A stretch of DNA of 17,631 nt from Ignavibacteria bacterium UBA6906 (lineage in GTDB: Bacteria > Bacteroidota > Ignavibacteria > UBA10030 > UBA6906): NCBI GenBank assembly GCA_002451155.1, contig DKBG01000211.1:1-17631 (forward strand), given 5' to 3'. The notes under the pieces were generated by a model that was not told the origin of the DNA, ran no database searches, and saw only the letters and a program-made list of their open reading frames with translations. This document shows positions 6,652-12,660 of the stretch, in pieces. Both the position numbers and the translations under genes were made by a program. The first letter of the stretch is position 1. Every line of letters begins with the position of its first letter.

Positions 6652-7991
6652 TATTCGATTCCGGTTACACGTCCCTGCCGCAGACGCTCGTGGAGCAGAA
6701 CGTCCAGTCGATCCCGCAGCGGTTCAACATGGACCTTGCTTACCACATCCCCGGCAAACGCGAACGTCAGCAGATCACGGGCGTCAACCTCATCGATTCC
6801 CCGGGAACGCAGATAAAACACCTGCTCGTCGTCAAGCTGCCCCACGGTTGCCCCGTGCGTGCACTTCACGTCATCCGCGAAGATCTCAAGCTGTGGCTTG
6901 GTATCGATCGTCGCGTCGTCCGACAACAGCAACGTTTTGTTCGTTTGTTTCGCGTCTGTCTTTTGCGCGTCTTTCCGGACGAATATCTTCCCGTTGAACA
7001 CGCCACGGGAGGCACCGTCCAGGATGGATTTGTACATCTCGAAACTGGTGCAATTTGATGTCGCGTGATCGATCGTCGTATGGTTGTCAATCAGCTGGTT
7101 TCCGGTCGCGACCGACAGCCCATTCAGCGTACAGTGGCTGCCTTCCTCCGCAAGCAGGGTCGCAACGGTGTTGCGCACGATCGATCCGCCGACGGCGATC
7201 GAATTTGAGACAACAGTACTTGCTTTGTGCTGGACGATCTGGGTTGTCCCGACATGGTACGCATGCGGGTGCTCGGCCTGTACCTTGTCATGCTCAATCA
7301 CGGTCCCTTCGCCCACAAGGAGCTCGCTTACAACATTTGTCAGGTAGGACGATGACCTCACCGCATGGTATGTTTCAACGATCGAGAGTCTGCACCCCGC
7401 ACCGGTGATAATCAGGTTTCGGGGTGTCAGCAAAAGAGGATCCGCGTCGCCTGCTGCGATGAACAGGAGGTGCACCGCCTCCTCGATCTGCGCGCCATCC
7501 GGTAGATATAAATATGCCCCATCCTGGATGAACGCCGCATTCAGCGCCGGGAACGCACCCTGATCGGGCGGCGCATATCTGGCCAGGTGGCGGAGAACCT
7601 CACCCTGATCCCGCCGGAGAGCGCTCTCGAGGCTTTCGATCCTGACCCCGTCCGGGAGTTCCCCGAGAGACGAATATTCAGGCAGAAACCTGCCATTCAC
7701 AAAGACCAGATGGTGTGACGTCAGCCCTGCAAAGAGGAATCGCTCCACATCCCGGCGCTCGAGACGGGGGATCTCCGCCGACACAGCGGGAACGAAGGGG
7801 ACACGTGCAATCGGAGCCACGTTTGTGAATCGCCATTCCTCCTCCCTGGTGCTTGGGAACCCCGTTCTGGCAAACGACCCGATCGCAGCTTTTCGTAGGG
7901 AGTGAAGCGGGGTTTTTGACTCCCCGTTCATGCCGCTTTCCCAGCGGCCGAACCGGGCTTCGTACCAGTCTGTCTGTTCCTGTGCGTTCAT
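6651..7991 (-). CDS. sufD: SufD, Fe-S scaffold complex subunit
   Basis: SufD pairs with SufB in the SufBC2D scaffold, where it takes part in iron acquisition. From ATG 7991 the product is 446 residues, normal for the family. It has the N-terminal helical region with FPSTREEEWRFTNVAP, a central parallel beta-helix rich in short repeats, and the C-terminal SufBD core with DDVKCTHGATVGQLD. In the last segment His379 corresponds to the functionally important His360 of E. coli SufD. It ends with FYLRSRGIDEVDARDLL. The frame is open to 8141, but that would overlap sufC and add unconserved basic sequence. The Shine-Dalgarno before 7991 is weak (GAGAGA). A 57-nt gap separates it from the sufC stop. 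Confidence 0.95.
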   Translation of the reverse strand: MNAQEQTDWYEARFGRWESGMNGESKTPLHSLRKAAIGSFARTGFPSTREEEWRFTNVAPIARVPFVPAVSAEIPRLERRDVERFLFAGLTSHHLVFVNGRFLPEYSSLGELPDGVRIESLESALRRDQGEVLRHLARYAPPDQGAFPALNAAFIQDGAYLYLPDGAQIEEAVHLLFIAAGDADPLLLTPRNLIITGAGCRLSIVETYHAVRSSSYLTNVVSELLVGEGTVIEHDKVQAEHPHAYHVGTTQIVQHKASTVVSNSIAVGGSIVRNTVATLLAEEGSHCTLNGLSVATGNQLIDNHTTIDHATSNCTSFEMYKSILDGASRGVFNGKIFVRKDAQKTDAKQTNKTLLLSDDATIDTKPQLEIFADDVKCTHGATVGQLDDEQVFYLRSRGIDEVDARDLLTFAFAGDVVSKVHVEPLRDRLDVLLHERLRQGRVTGIE

Positions 7992-8046
7992 GTTCTCTCG
8001 ATCTCTGTTCACTGCACCCCCCCGACTCTTCCCGGCAGCGCGGCCA

Positions 8047-8811
8047 TTAGGCTGACCCAACGGATTCAGTCTCCTCTTTGATCCAGTCATATCCCCTTTC
8101 CTCAAGAAGGAGTGCGAGTTCCTTGCCGCCGGATTTGACAATCCTTCCCTCCTGCAGGACGTGGACGAAATCCGGAACGATATAGTTCAGCAGCCGCTGG
8201 TAGTGGGTCACCAGCACAATCGCGTTTTCCTTGCCCCGAAGCTTGTTGACTCCCTCCGCAACGATCCGGAGGGCGTCGATATCCAGGCCGGAATCCGTTT
8301 CATCAAGGAGGGCCAGCTTCGGATCAAGAACCGCCATCTGGAAGATCTCGTTACGCTTCTTTTCGCCGCCGGAGAACCCCTCGTTGACCGGCCGGTTCAG
8401 CAGGCTCTGATCCATCTCCACCAGTTTCGATTTTTTTTTCACAAGAGCGAGAAACTCAACTGCATCGAGCTCCTCCTCTCCCCGGTGTTTCCGGATCGCA
8501 TTCAGGGCTGTCTTCAGGAAGTACATGTTCGACACGCCGGGGATTTCCACGGGATACTGGAACGCAAGGAAAAGGCCTTCCCGCGCCCGCTCCTCCGGAC
8601 TCAGATCAAGGAGATTCGTTCCCTGATACAGCACAGTGCCCTCGCTCACCTCGAAGGTCTCGCGCCCCGCGAGAACCGAGGCCAGGGTGCTCTTCCCTGA
8701 TCCGTTGGGTCCCATGATTGCATGCACTTCACCGGCACGAATGCTCAGGCTGATACCCTTCAGGATCTCCTTCCCGCTGATGCCGGCATGAAGGTTGGTG
8801 ATAGAAAGCAT
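8047..8811 (-). CDS. sufC: SufC, Fe-S assembly ATPase
   Basis: SufC is the soluble ABC-type ATPase whose dimerisation opens the SufB-SufD interface during cluster assembly. From ATG 8811 (254 residues) it has Walker A GPNGSGKS (34-41), the Q-loop in FLAFQYPVEIPGV, the SufC-type signature FSGGEKKR (146-153), Walker B LALLDETDSGLD (166-177) with catalytic Glu171, and switch His203 in VTHYQRLL. The LLDETDSGLD form and the KKR after the signature are typical of SufC as opposed to transporter ATPases. ATG 8811 has AAGGA 9 nt upstream; another ATG at 8841 directly after the sufB stop is possible but adds 10 unconserved residues. Confidence 0.96.
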   Translation of the reverse strand: MLSITNLHAGISGKEILKGISLSIRAGEVHAIMGPNGSGKSTLASVLAGRETFEVSEGTVLYQGTNLLDLSPEERAREGLFLAFQYPVEIPGVSNMYFLKTALNAIRKHRGEEELDAVEFLALVKKKSKLVEMDQSLLNRPVNEGFSGGEKKRNEIFQMAVLDPKLALLDETDSGLDIDALRIVAEGVNKLRGKENAIVLVTHYQRLLNYIVPDFVHVLQEGRIVKSGGKELALLLEERGYDWIKEETESVGSA

Positions 8812-8841
8812 AGAGTCGGTTCCTTGTTTGATTCCTGGCAT

Positions 8842-10287
8842 TTATCCAACGCTCCCTTCGAGGCTGACGCCGAGCAATTTCTGCGCCTCGACCGCAAATT
8901 CCATCGGAAGTTCCCTGAAAACCTCTTTGCAGAAGCCGTTTACGATCATGTTGACGGCATCCTCGGTTGATAGACCACGCTGCTTGCAGTAGAAAATCTG
9001 GTCCTCCCCGATCTTCGAGGTGGAGGCCTCATGTTCTACACGGGCAGTCGTGTTCCTGACCTCGATATAGGGAAACGTGTGCGCCCCGCACCGGTCACCC
9101 AGCAAAAGGGAATCGCACTGTGAAAAGTTTCTGGCGTGAGAAGCATTTTTTCTGATGTCGACGAGTCCGCGGTAGGAATTCTGGCCCCGCCCCGCGGAAA
9201 TGCCTTTTGAGACAATCGTGCTTTTCGTGTTCTTTCCGATGTGAATCATTTTTGTGCCTGTGTCAGCCTGCTGCCGGTTGTTGGCGACGGCGACAGAATA
9301 GAATTCTCCGACCGAGTTATCGCCCACCAGAAGGACGCTCGGATACTTCCACGTGATCGCGGAACCTGTTTCAACCTGTGTCCACGAGATCCTGGAGTTC
9401 ACTCCAGCACACTTGCCCCGTTTCGTCACGAAATTGTAGATCCCTCCGCGCCCTTCCTTGTCGCCCGGATACCAGTTCTGAACGGTCGAATACTTGATCT
9501 GCGCATCGTCCAGTGCCACAAGCTCCACCACCGCAGCATGCAGCTGGTTGGTGTCCCGGATCGGCGCGGTGCAACCCTCCAGGTAGCTCACGTAGGCCCC
9601 CTCTTCCGCGACGATAAGCGTACGTTCGAACTGCCCTGTGTCCGCCGCATTGATCCTGAAGTACGTGGAGAGCTCCATCGGAGATCGCACACCCTTCGGA
9701 ACGTAGACGAACGAGCCATCGCTGAACACTGCGGAGTTCAGCGCGGCGAAGAAGTTATCGGAGGAGGGAACGACTGAACCGAGATACTTCTTGACCAGGT
9801 CCGGATGTTCTCTGATCGCCTCCGAAAACGAGCAGAAGATGATTCCGAGCTCTTTCAGCTTCTCTTTAAATGTCGTTGCCACCGAGACGCTGTCGAATAC
9901 GGCATCGACCGCCACGCCGGCCAGCCGCTCCCTCTCCGCCAGCGGAATTCCGAGTTTCTCGTACGTTTTCAGGATTTCCGGATCGACCTCTTCGAGGCTC
10001 TTCGGCCCCTTTTTCTGCTTCGGCGCGGAATAGTACACGATGTCCTGGTAGTCAATCGGAGGGTACACTACGTTAGGCCATTTCGGCTCCGTCATCGTCA
10101 GCCAGTGCCGATAGGCCTTGAGCCTCCACTCGAGCATCCAGGCCGGCTCCCCCTTTTTCGTCGAAATCACCCGTATGACATCTTCGTTCAGCCCCTTCGG
10201 GACTGAATCCGCTTCGACGTCGGTGACAAAGCCGAACTTGTACTCCCGGTTGGCGAAATCCTGGATAATCTTATCTTCAGTACTCAT
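8842..10287 (-). CDS. sufB: SufB, Fe-S scaffold subunit
   Basis: SufB carries the nascent cluster in SufBC2D. The 481-residue product is full length. Residues matching those shown important in E. coli SufB are present: Cys239 in LEGCTAPI (E. coli Cys254), Cys391 in SQCDSLLLG (Cys405), and His419-Glu420 in RVEHEASTSKIGEDQ (His433-Glu434). The sequence also has the typical NSAVFSDGSFVYVPKGV and CGAHTFPYIEV blocks. ATG 10287 has AAGGA 8 nt upstream. Two perfect inverted repeats lie in the 75-nt gap between it and the preceding unknown gene, so it may have a processed or regulated 5' end. Confidence 0.97.
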   Translation of the reverse strand: MSTEDKIIQDFANREYKFGFVTDVEADSVPKGLNEDVIRVISTKKGEPAWMLEWRLKAYRHWLTMTEPKWPNVVYPPIDYQDIVYYSAPKQKKGPKSLEEVDPEILKTYEKLGIPLAERERLAGVAVDAVFDSVSVATTFKEKLKELGIIFCSFSEAIREHPDLVKKYLGSVVPSSDNFFAALNSAVFSDGSFVYVPKGVRSPMELSTYFRINAADTGQFERTLIVAEEGAYVSYLEGCTAPIRDTNQLHAAVVELVALDDAQIKYSTVQNWYPGDKEGRGGIYNFVTKRGKCAGVNSRISWTQVETGSAITWKYPSVLLVGDNSVGEFYSVAVANNRQQADTGTKMIHIGKNTKSTIVSKGISAGRGQNSYRGLVDIRKNASHARNFSQCDSLLLGDRCGAHTFPYIEVRNTTARVEHEASTSKIGEDQIFYCKQRGLSTEDAVNMIVNGFCKEVFRELPMEFAVEAQKLLGVSLEGSVG

Positions 10288-10304
10288 TGCTCGTTTCCTT
10301 CGTT

Positions 10305-10336
10305 CATGCTCCGGAGCATCACACGCACCGTGTGAC
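10305..10336. repeat. Two adjacent perfect inverted repeats upstream of sufB
   Basis: ATGCTCCGGAGCAT (10306-10319) is a 14-nt perfect palindrome. It shares its last base with TCACACG-CAC-CGTGTGA (10319-10335), a 7-bp perfect stem with a 3-nt loop. Neither is followed by a T-run, so neither looks like a terminator. They could be protein operators or mRNA stem-loops that set sufB stability. Confidence 0.6.
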
Positions 10337-10362
10337 CCGCTCTCAATGGCGGCTCTCCCGGT

Positions 10363-10728
10363 CTAGGCCGTGGCGGATCCAGGCCGGGGAGGCGTTGCCT
10401 CTCCTGCAACCGCAGGCGCCGGTCCAGACGACCGGGCGGGAGCTGCCGCTCTTACCTGAGGCTTCTGAAACTCTTCGTAGCTCACCACCCAGGTCTGATG
10501 ATCCCGCGGCAGGAGGATCTTCTCCCGCTCAAGCTTCACTGCAAGCGCGCGCGCAATCCGCTCCGCCTCGGCATAGCTGAGTGAAATTCCTCTCTCCTCC
10601 ATCATCGTCTGAATCCCAAACTGGATATCACGGAAGAAGAAATTCGACCGGTGGTACATCGGGTACCGAGATTTGAGATACTTTATGACTTCAATGTGAT
10701 TCTCGACGACGTACTGGAGTTCTTTCAT
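10363..10728 (-). CDS. Unknown 121-residue protein inside the iron-sulfur operon
   Basis: I do not recognise this protein. ATG 10728 is preceded by AGGAAGGA a few nt upstream; the frame continues to 10896 only by overlapping iscS in another frame, so I reject the longer form. Residues 1-90 look like a compact mostly helical domain, beginning MKELQYVVENHIEVIKYLKS. It is rich in Arg, Tyr and Glu, with aromatic residues clustered at 23-37 (YPMYHRSNFFFRDIQFG) and a helix AEAERIARALAVKLEREK. The last 30 residues are Pro/Ala-rich and probably disordered. It has no cysteine, signal peptide or membrane segment, so it is unlikely to bind a cluster by Cys ligands. It lies between iscS (43-nt gap) and sufB (75-nt gap), so a role in sulfur transfer or regulation of this pathway is a guess from context only. 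Confidence 0.82.
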   Translation of the reverse strand: MKELQYVVENHIEVIKYLKSRYPMYHRSNFFFRDIQFGIQTMMEERGISLSYAEAERIARALAVKLEREKILLPRDHQTWVVSYEEFQKPQVRAAAPARSSGPAPAVAGEATPPRPGSATA

Positions 10729-10771
10729 GGTCCTTCCTGTCTGTTCATGGTTCACCGGATTCACGTCCTGA

Positions 10772-11944
10772 TCACACCAGCGCCCTGGTTCTGGCGCGGA
10801 CGCGGGAAACAGCCTCCGCGACCCGCCCCACAGCGTACACGATTTCCTCCTCAGTCGTGAATCGTCCAAGACCGAATCGAATAGAGGAGCGGGCATCCTC
10901 GACCGACCTGCCGATTGCCTTTAGGACATGAGAAGGTTCCGGGACCGCCGAACTGCACGCTGACCCGGATGAAACCGCAATGTCGCGCATCTCCATCATG
11001 ACCGCATCGGCCGAAGCACCGGGAAAGGTCAGATTCGCATTATTCGGCAACCTTTGGACCGGGTGCCCGTTCACAATCACCTCGTCTATCCGATCCAGAA
11101 TCCCGTCCACCAGAATCCCCCGCAGACGCGACATACGGGAGGCATCCTCCGCTCCTTCCCGAAGCGCGATCTCAGCCGCTGCGCCGAATCCCACGATTGC
11201 CGGCACGTTCAGCGTTCCACTCCGCATGCCGCGCTCATGCCCGCCACCGTCAAGCTGCGCGGCAAGGCGAACCGGCGCGCCGGATTTTCGGACAACAAGC
11301 GCACCGACACCCTTCGGTCCGTGCATCTTGTGCGCGCTGAGAGAGAGAAGATCGACGCCGAGCGTCTGCACGTTCACAGGAATCTTCCCCGCTGCCTGCA
11401 CCGCATCAGAGTGCAGCAGAACCTTCTTCCGCCTGCAGCGGGCCGCGAGCTCCTCGATGGGGCCGATTGTTCCAATCTCATTATTGGCCAGCATCACCGA
11501 GACGAGAATGGTGCCGGGAATCATCGCCGATTCCACCTGGTCAGGATCAACCAGGCCGCTTCCGTCAACGGGAACAACCGTGACCCTGAATCCGTATTGC
11601 TCCAGCCGCCTGGCAGTATCCAGAACCGCCCTGTGCTCCGTCGCGGCGGTAATGACATGCCGGCCTTGCCCGGCGGACGTTTCCGCAATGCCCTTCAGTG
11701 CCAGGTTGATCGACTCGGTTGCACCGCTGGTAAAGACGACTTCTTCGGCCGACGCTCCGACAAGCGACGCGACCTGCTCACGTGCGCGTACAATCGCAGC
11801 TTCCGCTCGCCATCCATATTCATGCTGGCGACTTGCTGCGTTCCCGTACTCCTCAGCCCAGTACGGGTTCATCGCGTCAACCACCCGCGGATCAACGCGC
11901 GTTGTCGAATGATTGTCAAGATAGACCGGTCGAGATGCTCCCAT
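10772..11944 (-). CDS. iscS: IscS/NifS-type cysteine desulfurase (group I)
   Basis: This PLP enzyme delivers sulfur from cysteine to Fe-S assembly and other thio-cofactor pathways. From ATG 11944 it has 390 residues: VYLDNHSTTRVDP at the N terminus, the EHRAVLD segment with His104, Asp180 in LLHSDAVQ, Schiff-base Lys206 in LSAHKMHGPKG, and the persulfide Cys330 in the long flexible SSGSACSSAVPEPSHVL loop. The long loop marks group I, as opposed to the group II SufS encoded downstream in the same operon. The ATG overlaps the regulator's stop by one base (TGATG) and has GGAG 8 nt upstream; a GTG one codon earlier is less likely. The last residues are basic and unconserved. Confidence 0.95.
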   Translation of the reverse strand: MGASRPVYLDNHSTTRVDPRVVDAMNPYWAEEYGNAASRQHEYGWRAEAAIVRAREQVASLVGASAEEVVFTSGATESINLALKGIAETSAGQGRHVITAATEHRAVLDTARRLEQYGFRVTVVPVDGSGLVDPDQVESAMIPGTILVSVMLANNEIGTIGPIEELAARCRRKKVLLHSDAVQAAGKIPVNVQTLGVDLLSLSAHKMHGPKGVGALVVRKSGAPVRLAAQLDGGGHERGMRSGTLNVPAIVGFGAAAEIALREGAEDASRMSRLRGILVDGILDRIDEVIVNGHPVQRLPNNANLTFPGASADAVMMEMRDIAVSSGSACSSAVPEPSHVLKAIGRSVEDARSSIRFGLGRFTTEEEIVYAVGRVAEAVSRVRARTRALV

Positions 11945-12348
11945 CACACAATCTCCGAAAGCATCATTGCGCTGAACGCCCGCTCAATATTCGCCTGCAC
12001 CTTGGTGAGAGGAGACTTGATCGTACAAGTGGAGGCGACACCGCAAATTTCCGGACTGTCAGAGAGACACTGCACGATACCGGGATTCCCTCCCTCGATC
12101 GCCGAAATGATTTCCGACACCGGGATCTCCGCCGGACGCCTGGCCAGCATGTATCCGCCATGAACACCCTGCACCGACAACACGAGGCCCGCCTTGGTCA
12201 GACGCTGGAGGACCTTTGCGAGCATCTCATAGGGGATACCGTACGCATCAGCGACCTCCTTCGCGGTCACAAGTTCACCCCGCGCACGCGTCGCGATATG
12301 CCTGATCGCTATCAGACCATACTCAACCTTTTTCGAAAGCCTCACCAT
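11944..12348 (-). CDS. Rrf2-family Fe-S-responsive transcriptional regulator (IscR/SUF-regulator type)
   Basis: The product is a DNA-binding repressor or activator expected to sense cluster supply and control its own operon. The 134-residue protein has a winged helix: LSKKVEYGLIAIRHIA, the helix-turn-helix VTAKEVADAYGIPYEMLAKV, and the wing QGVHGGYMLAR. A putative cluster-binding segment follows with Cys94, Cys102 and Cys108 (spacing C-x7-C-x5-C). E. coli IscR has C-x5-C-x5-C plus His107; here the position three after the last Cys is Lys111, so the fourth ligand must differ. It is the first gene of the operon and is translationally coupled to iscS. An operator strongly resembling the IscR type-1 site lies about 25 bp upstream of its start, supporting autoregulation. 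Its own ribosome binding site is weak. Confidence 0.93.
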   Translation of the reverse strand: MVRLSKKVEYGLIAIRHIATRARGELVTAKEVADAYGIPYEMLAKVLQRLTKAGLVLSVQGVHGGYMLARRPAEIPVSEIISAIEGGNPGIVQCLSDSPEICGVASTCTIKSPLTKVQANIERAFSAMMLSEIV

Positions 12349-12372
12349 ACCCAGATCCGCCCGCCGGAAACT

Positions 12373-12399
12373 CCGACTAAAACAGTCCTATTTCAGTCC
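12373..12399 (-). promoter_or_regulatory. Putative Rrf2/IscR-type operator of the iron-sulfur operon
   Basis: CCGACTAAAACAGTC (12373-12387, plus strand) matches the core of the E. coli IscR type-1 consensus as I recall it (YYGACTRWWWYAGTC) at all 15 positions; the outer flanks do not match. The half-site CAGTCC is repeated at 12394-12399, 11 bp away, about one helical turn. It lies just upstream of the Rrf2 gene. Confidence 0.65.
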
Positions 12400-12406
12400 A
12401 AAAATA
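12399..12406 (-). promoter_or_regulatory. Possible Bacteroidota-type -7 element for the rrf2 operon
   Basis: TATTTTTG on the minus strand fits the TAnnTTTG pattern known for Bacteroidota primary sigma promoters. Initiation would fall inside the operator just downstream, which suits repression. No convincing TTG -33 element was found at the expected distance, so this is tentative. Confidence 0.3.
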
Positions 12407-12423
12407 AATGCACTCCGTGCATT
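12407..12423. repeat. 17-bp perfect palindrome in the control region
   Basis: AATGCAC-TCC-GTGCATT, a perfect 7-bp inverted repeat with a 3-nt centre. It could be an operator for a second dimeric regulator or, read on the minus strand with the following TTTATTTTT, a small hairpin. Confidence 0.5.
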
Positions 12424-12437
12424 CTCTTGTATCACTA

Positions 12438-12446
12438 ACTATAACA
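12438..12446 (-). promoter_or_regulatory. Extended -10 promoter candidate for the rrf2 operon
   Basis: TGTTATAGT on the minus strand fits an extended -10 (TGnTATAAT with one mismatch); no good -35 is visible 17 nt upstream. Initiation near 12431 would place the palindrome and operator in the early transcribed region. Confidence 0.35.
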
Positions 12447-12613
12447 GATTGAGGACCTCCCTGGTTCCCTCCCCCAGACCAAGATATGGCATTTCTTCCA
12501 GATATCAAAGCAGCGCTGGTGAGAGCCACCCGTAGCCAGTCCAAGGGGCAACCGCCCGAAGGTCGGCAGGCAACCCGGGCGTCCAGCCGGGCTATTTGCC
12601 GCGCTTTCCGCTC

Positions 12614-12642
12614 TTGAAAGGAGGGCGGAAGAGAGGTAGATT
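12614..12642 (+). promoter_or_regulatory. Sigma70-type promoter for the TlpA-like gene
   Basis: TTGAAA (12614-12619) and TAGATT (12637-12642) are separated by 17 nt. Initiation near 12650 would leave a very short leader with AAAGG 9 nt before ATG 12661. The inverted repeat TTCCGC...GCGGAA (about 12605-12630) overlaps the -35 region. Confidence 0.5.
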
Positions 12643-12660
12643 ACATAAAGGTCAAAGCCC

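Larger units (their letters stand above)
12349..12660. other. Divergent intergenic control region (312 bp)
   Basis: No credible gene lies here. From left to right I see an IscR-type operator (12373-12387), a CAGTCC direct repeat, a Bacteroidota-like TATTTTTG element reading minus (12399-12406), a 17-bp palindrome (12407-12423), an extended -10 reading minus (12438-12446), a weak inverted repeat (about 12488-12511), a GC-rich stretch with mutually exclusive hairpins (about 12519-12600), and a sigma70-type promoter reading plus (12614-12642). Confidence 0.75.

Noticed and set aside
7992..8141. N-terminal extension of SufD
   Set aside because: It overlaps the sufC 3' end and encodes unconserved basic sequence; the family starts near ATG 7991.
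10729..10896. N-terminal extension of the 121-residue unknown protein
   Set aside because: It overlaps the 3' end of iscS in another frame, and ATG 10728 has a good Shine-Dalgarno.
12480..12600. Known riboswitch (SAM, cobalamin, TPP, c-di-GMP, c-di-AMP, ZTP) in the divergent gap
   Set aside because: Fragments such as ATATCAAAG and GGCAACC recall the SAM-I core, but the conserved middle blocks are missing, and no other class matched. I report only unexplained structure.
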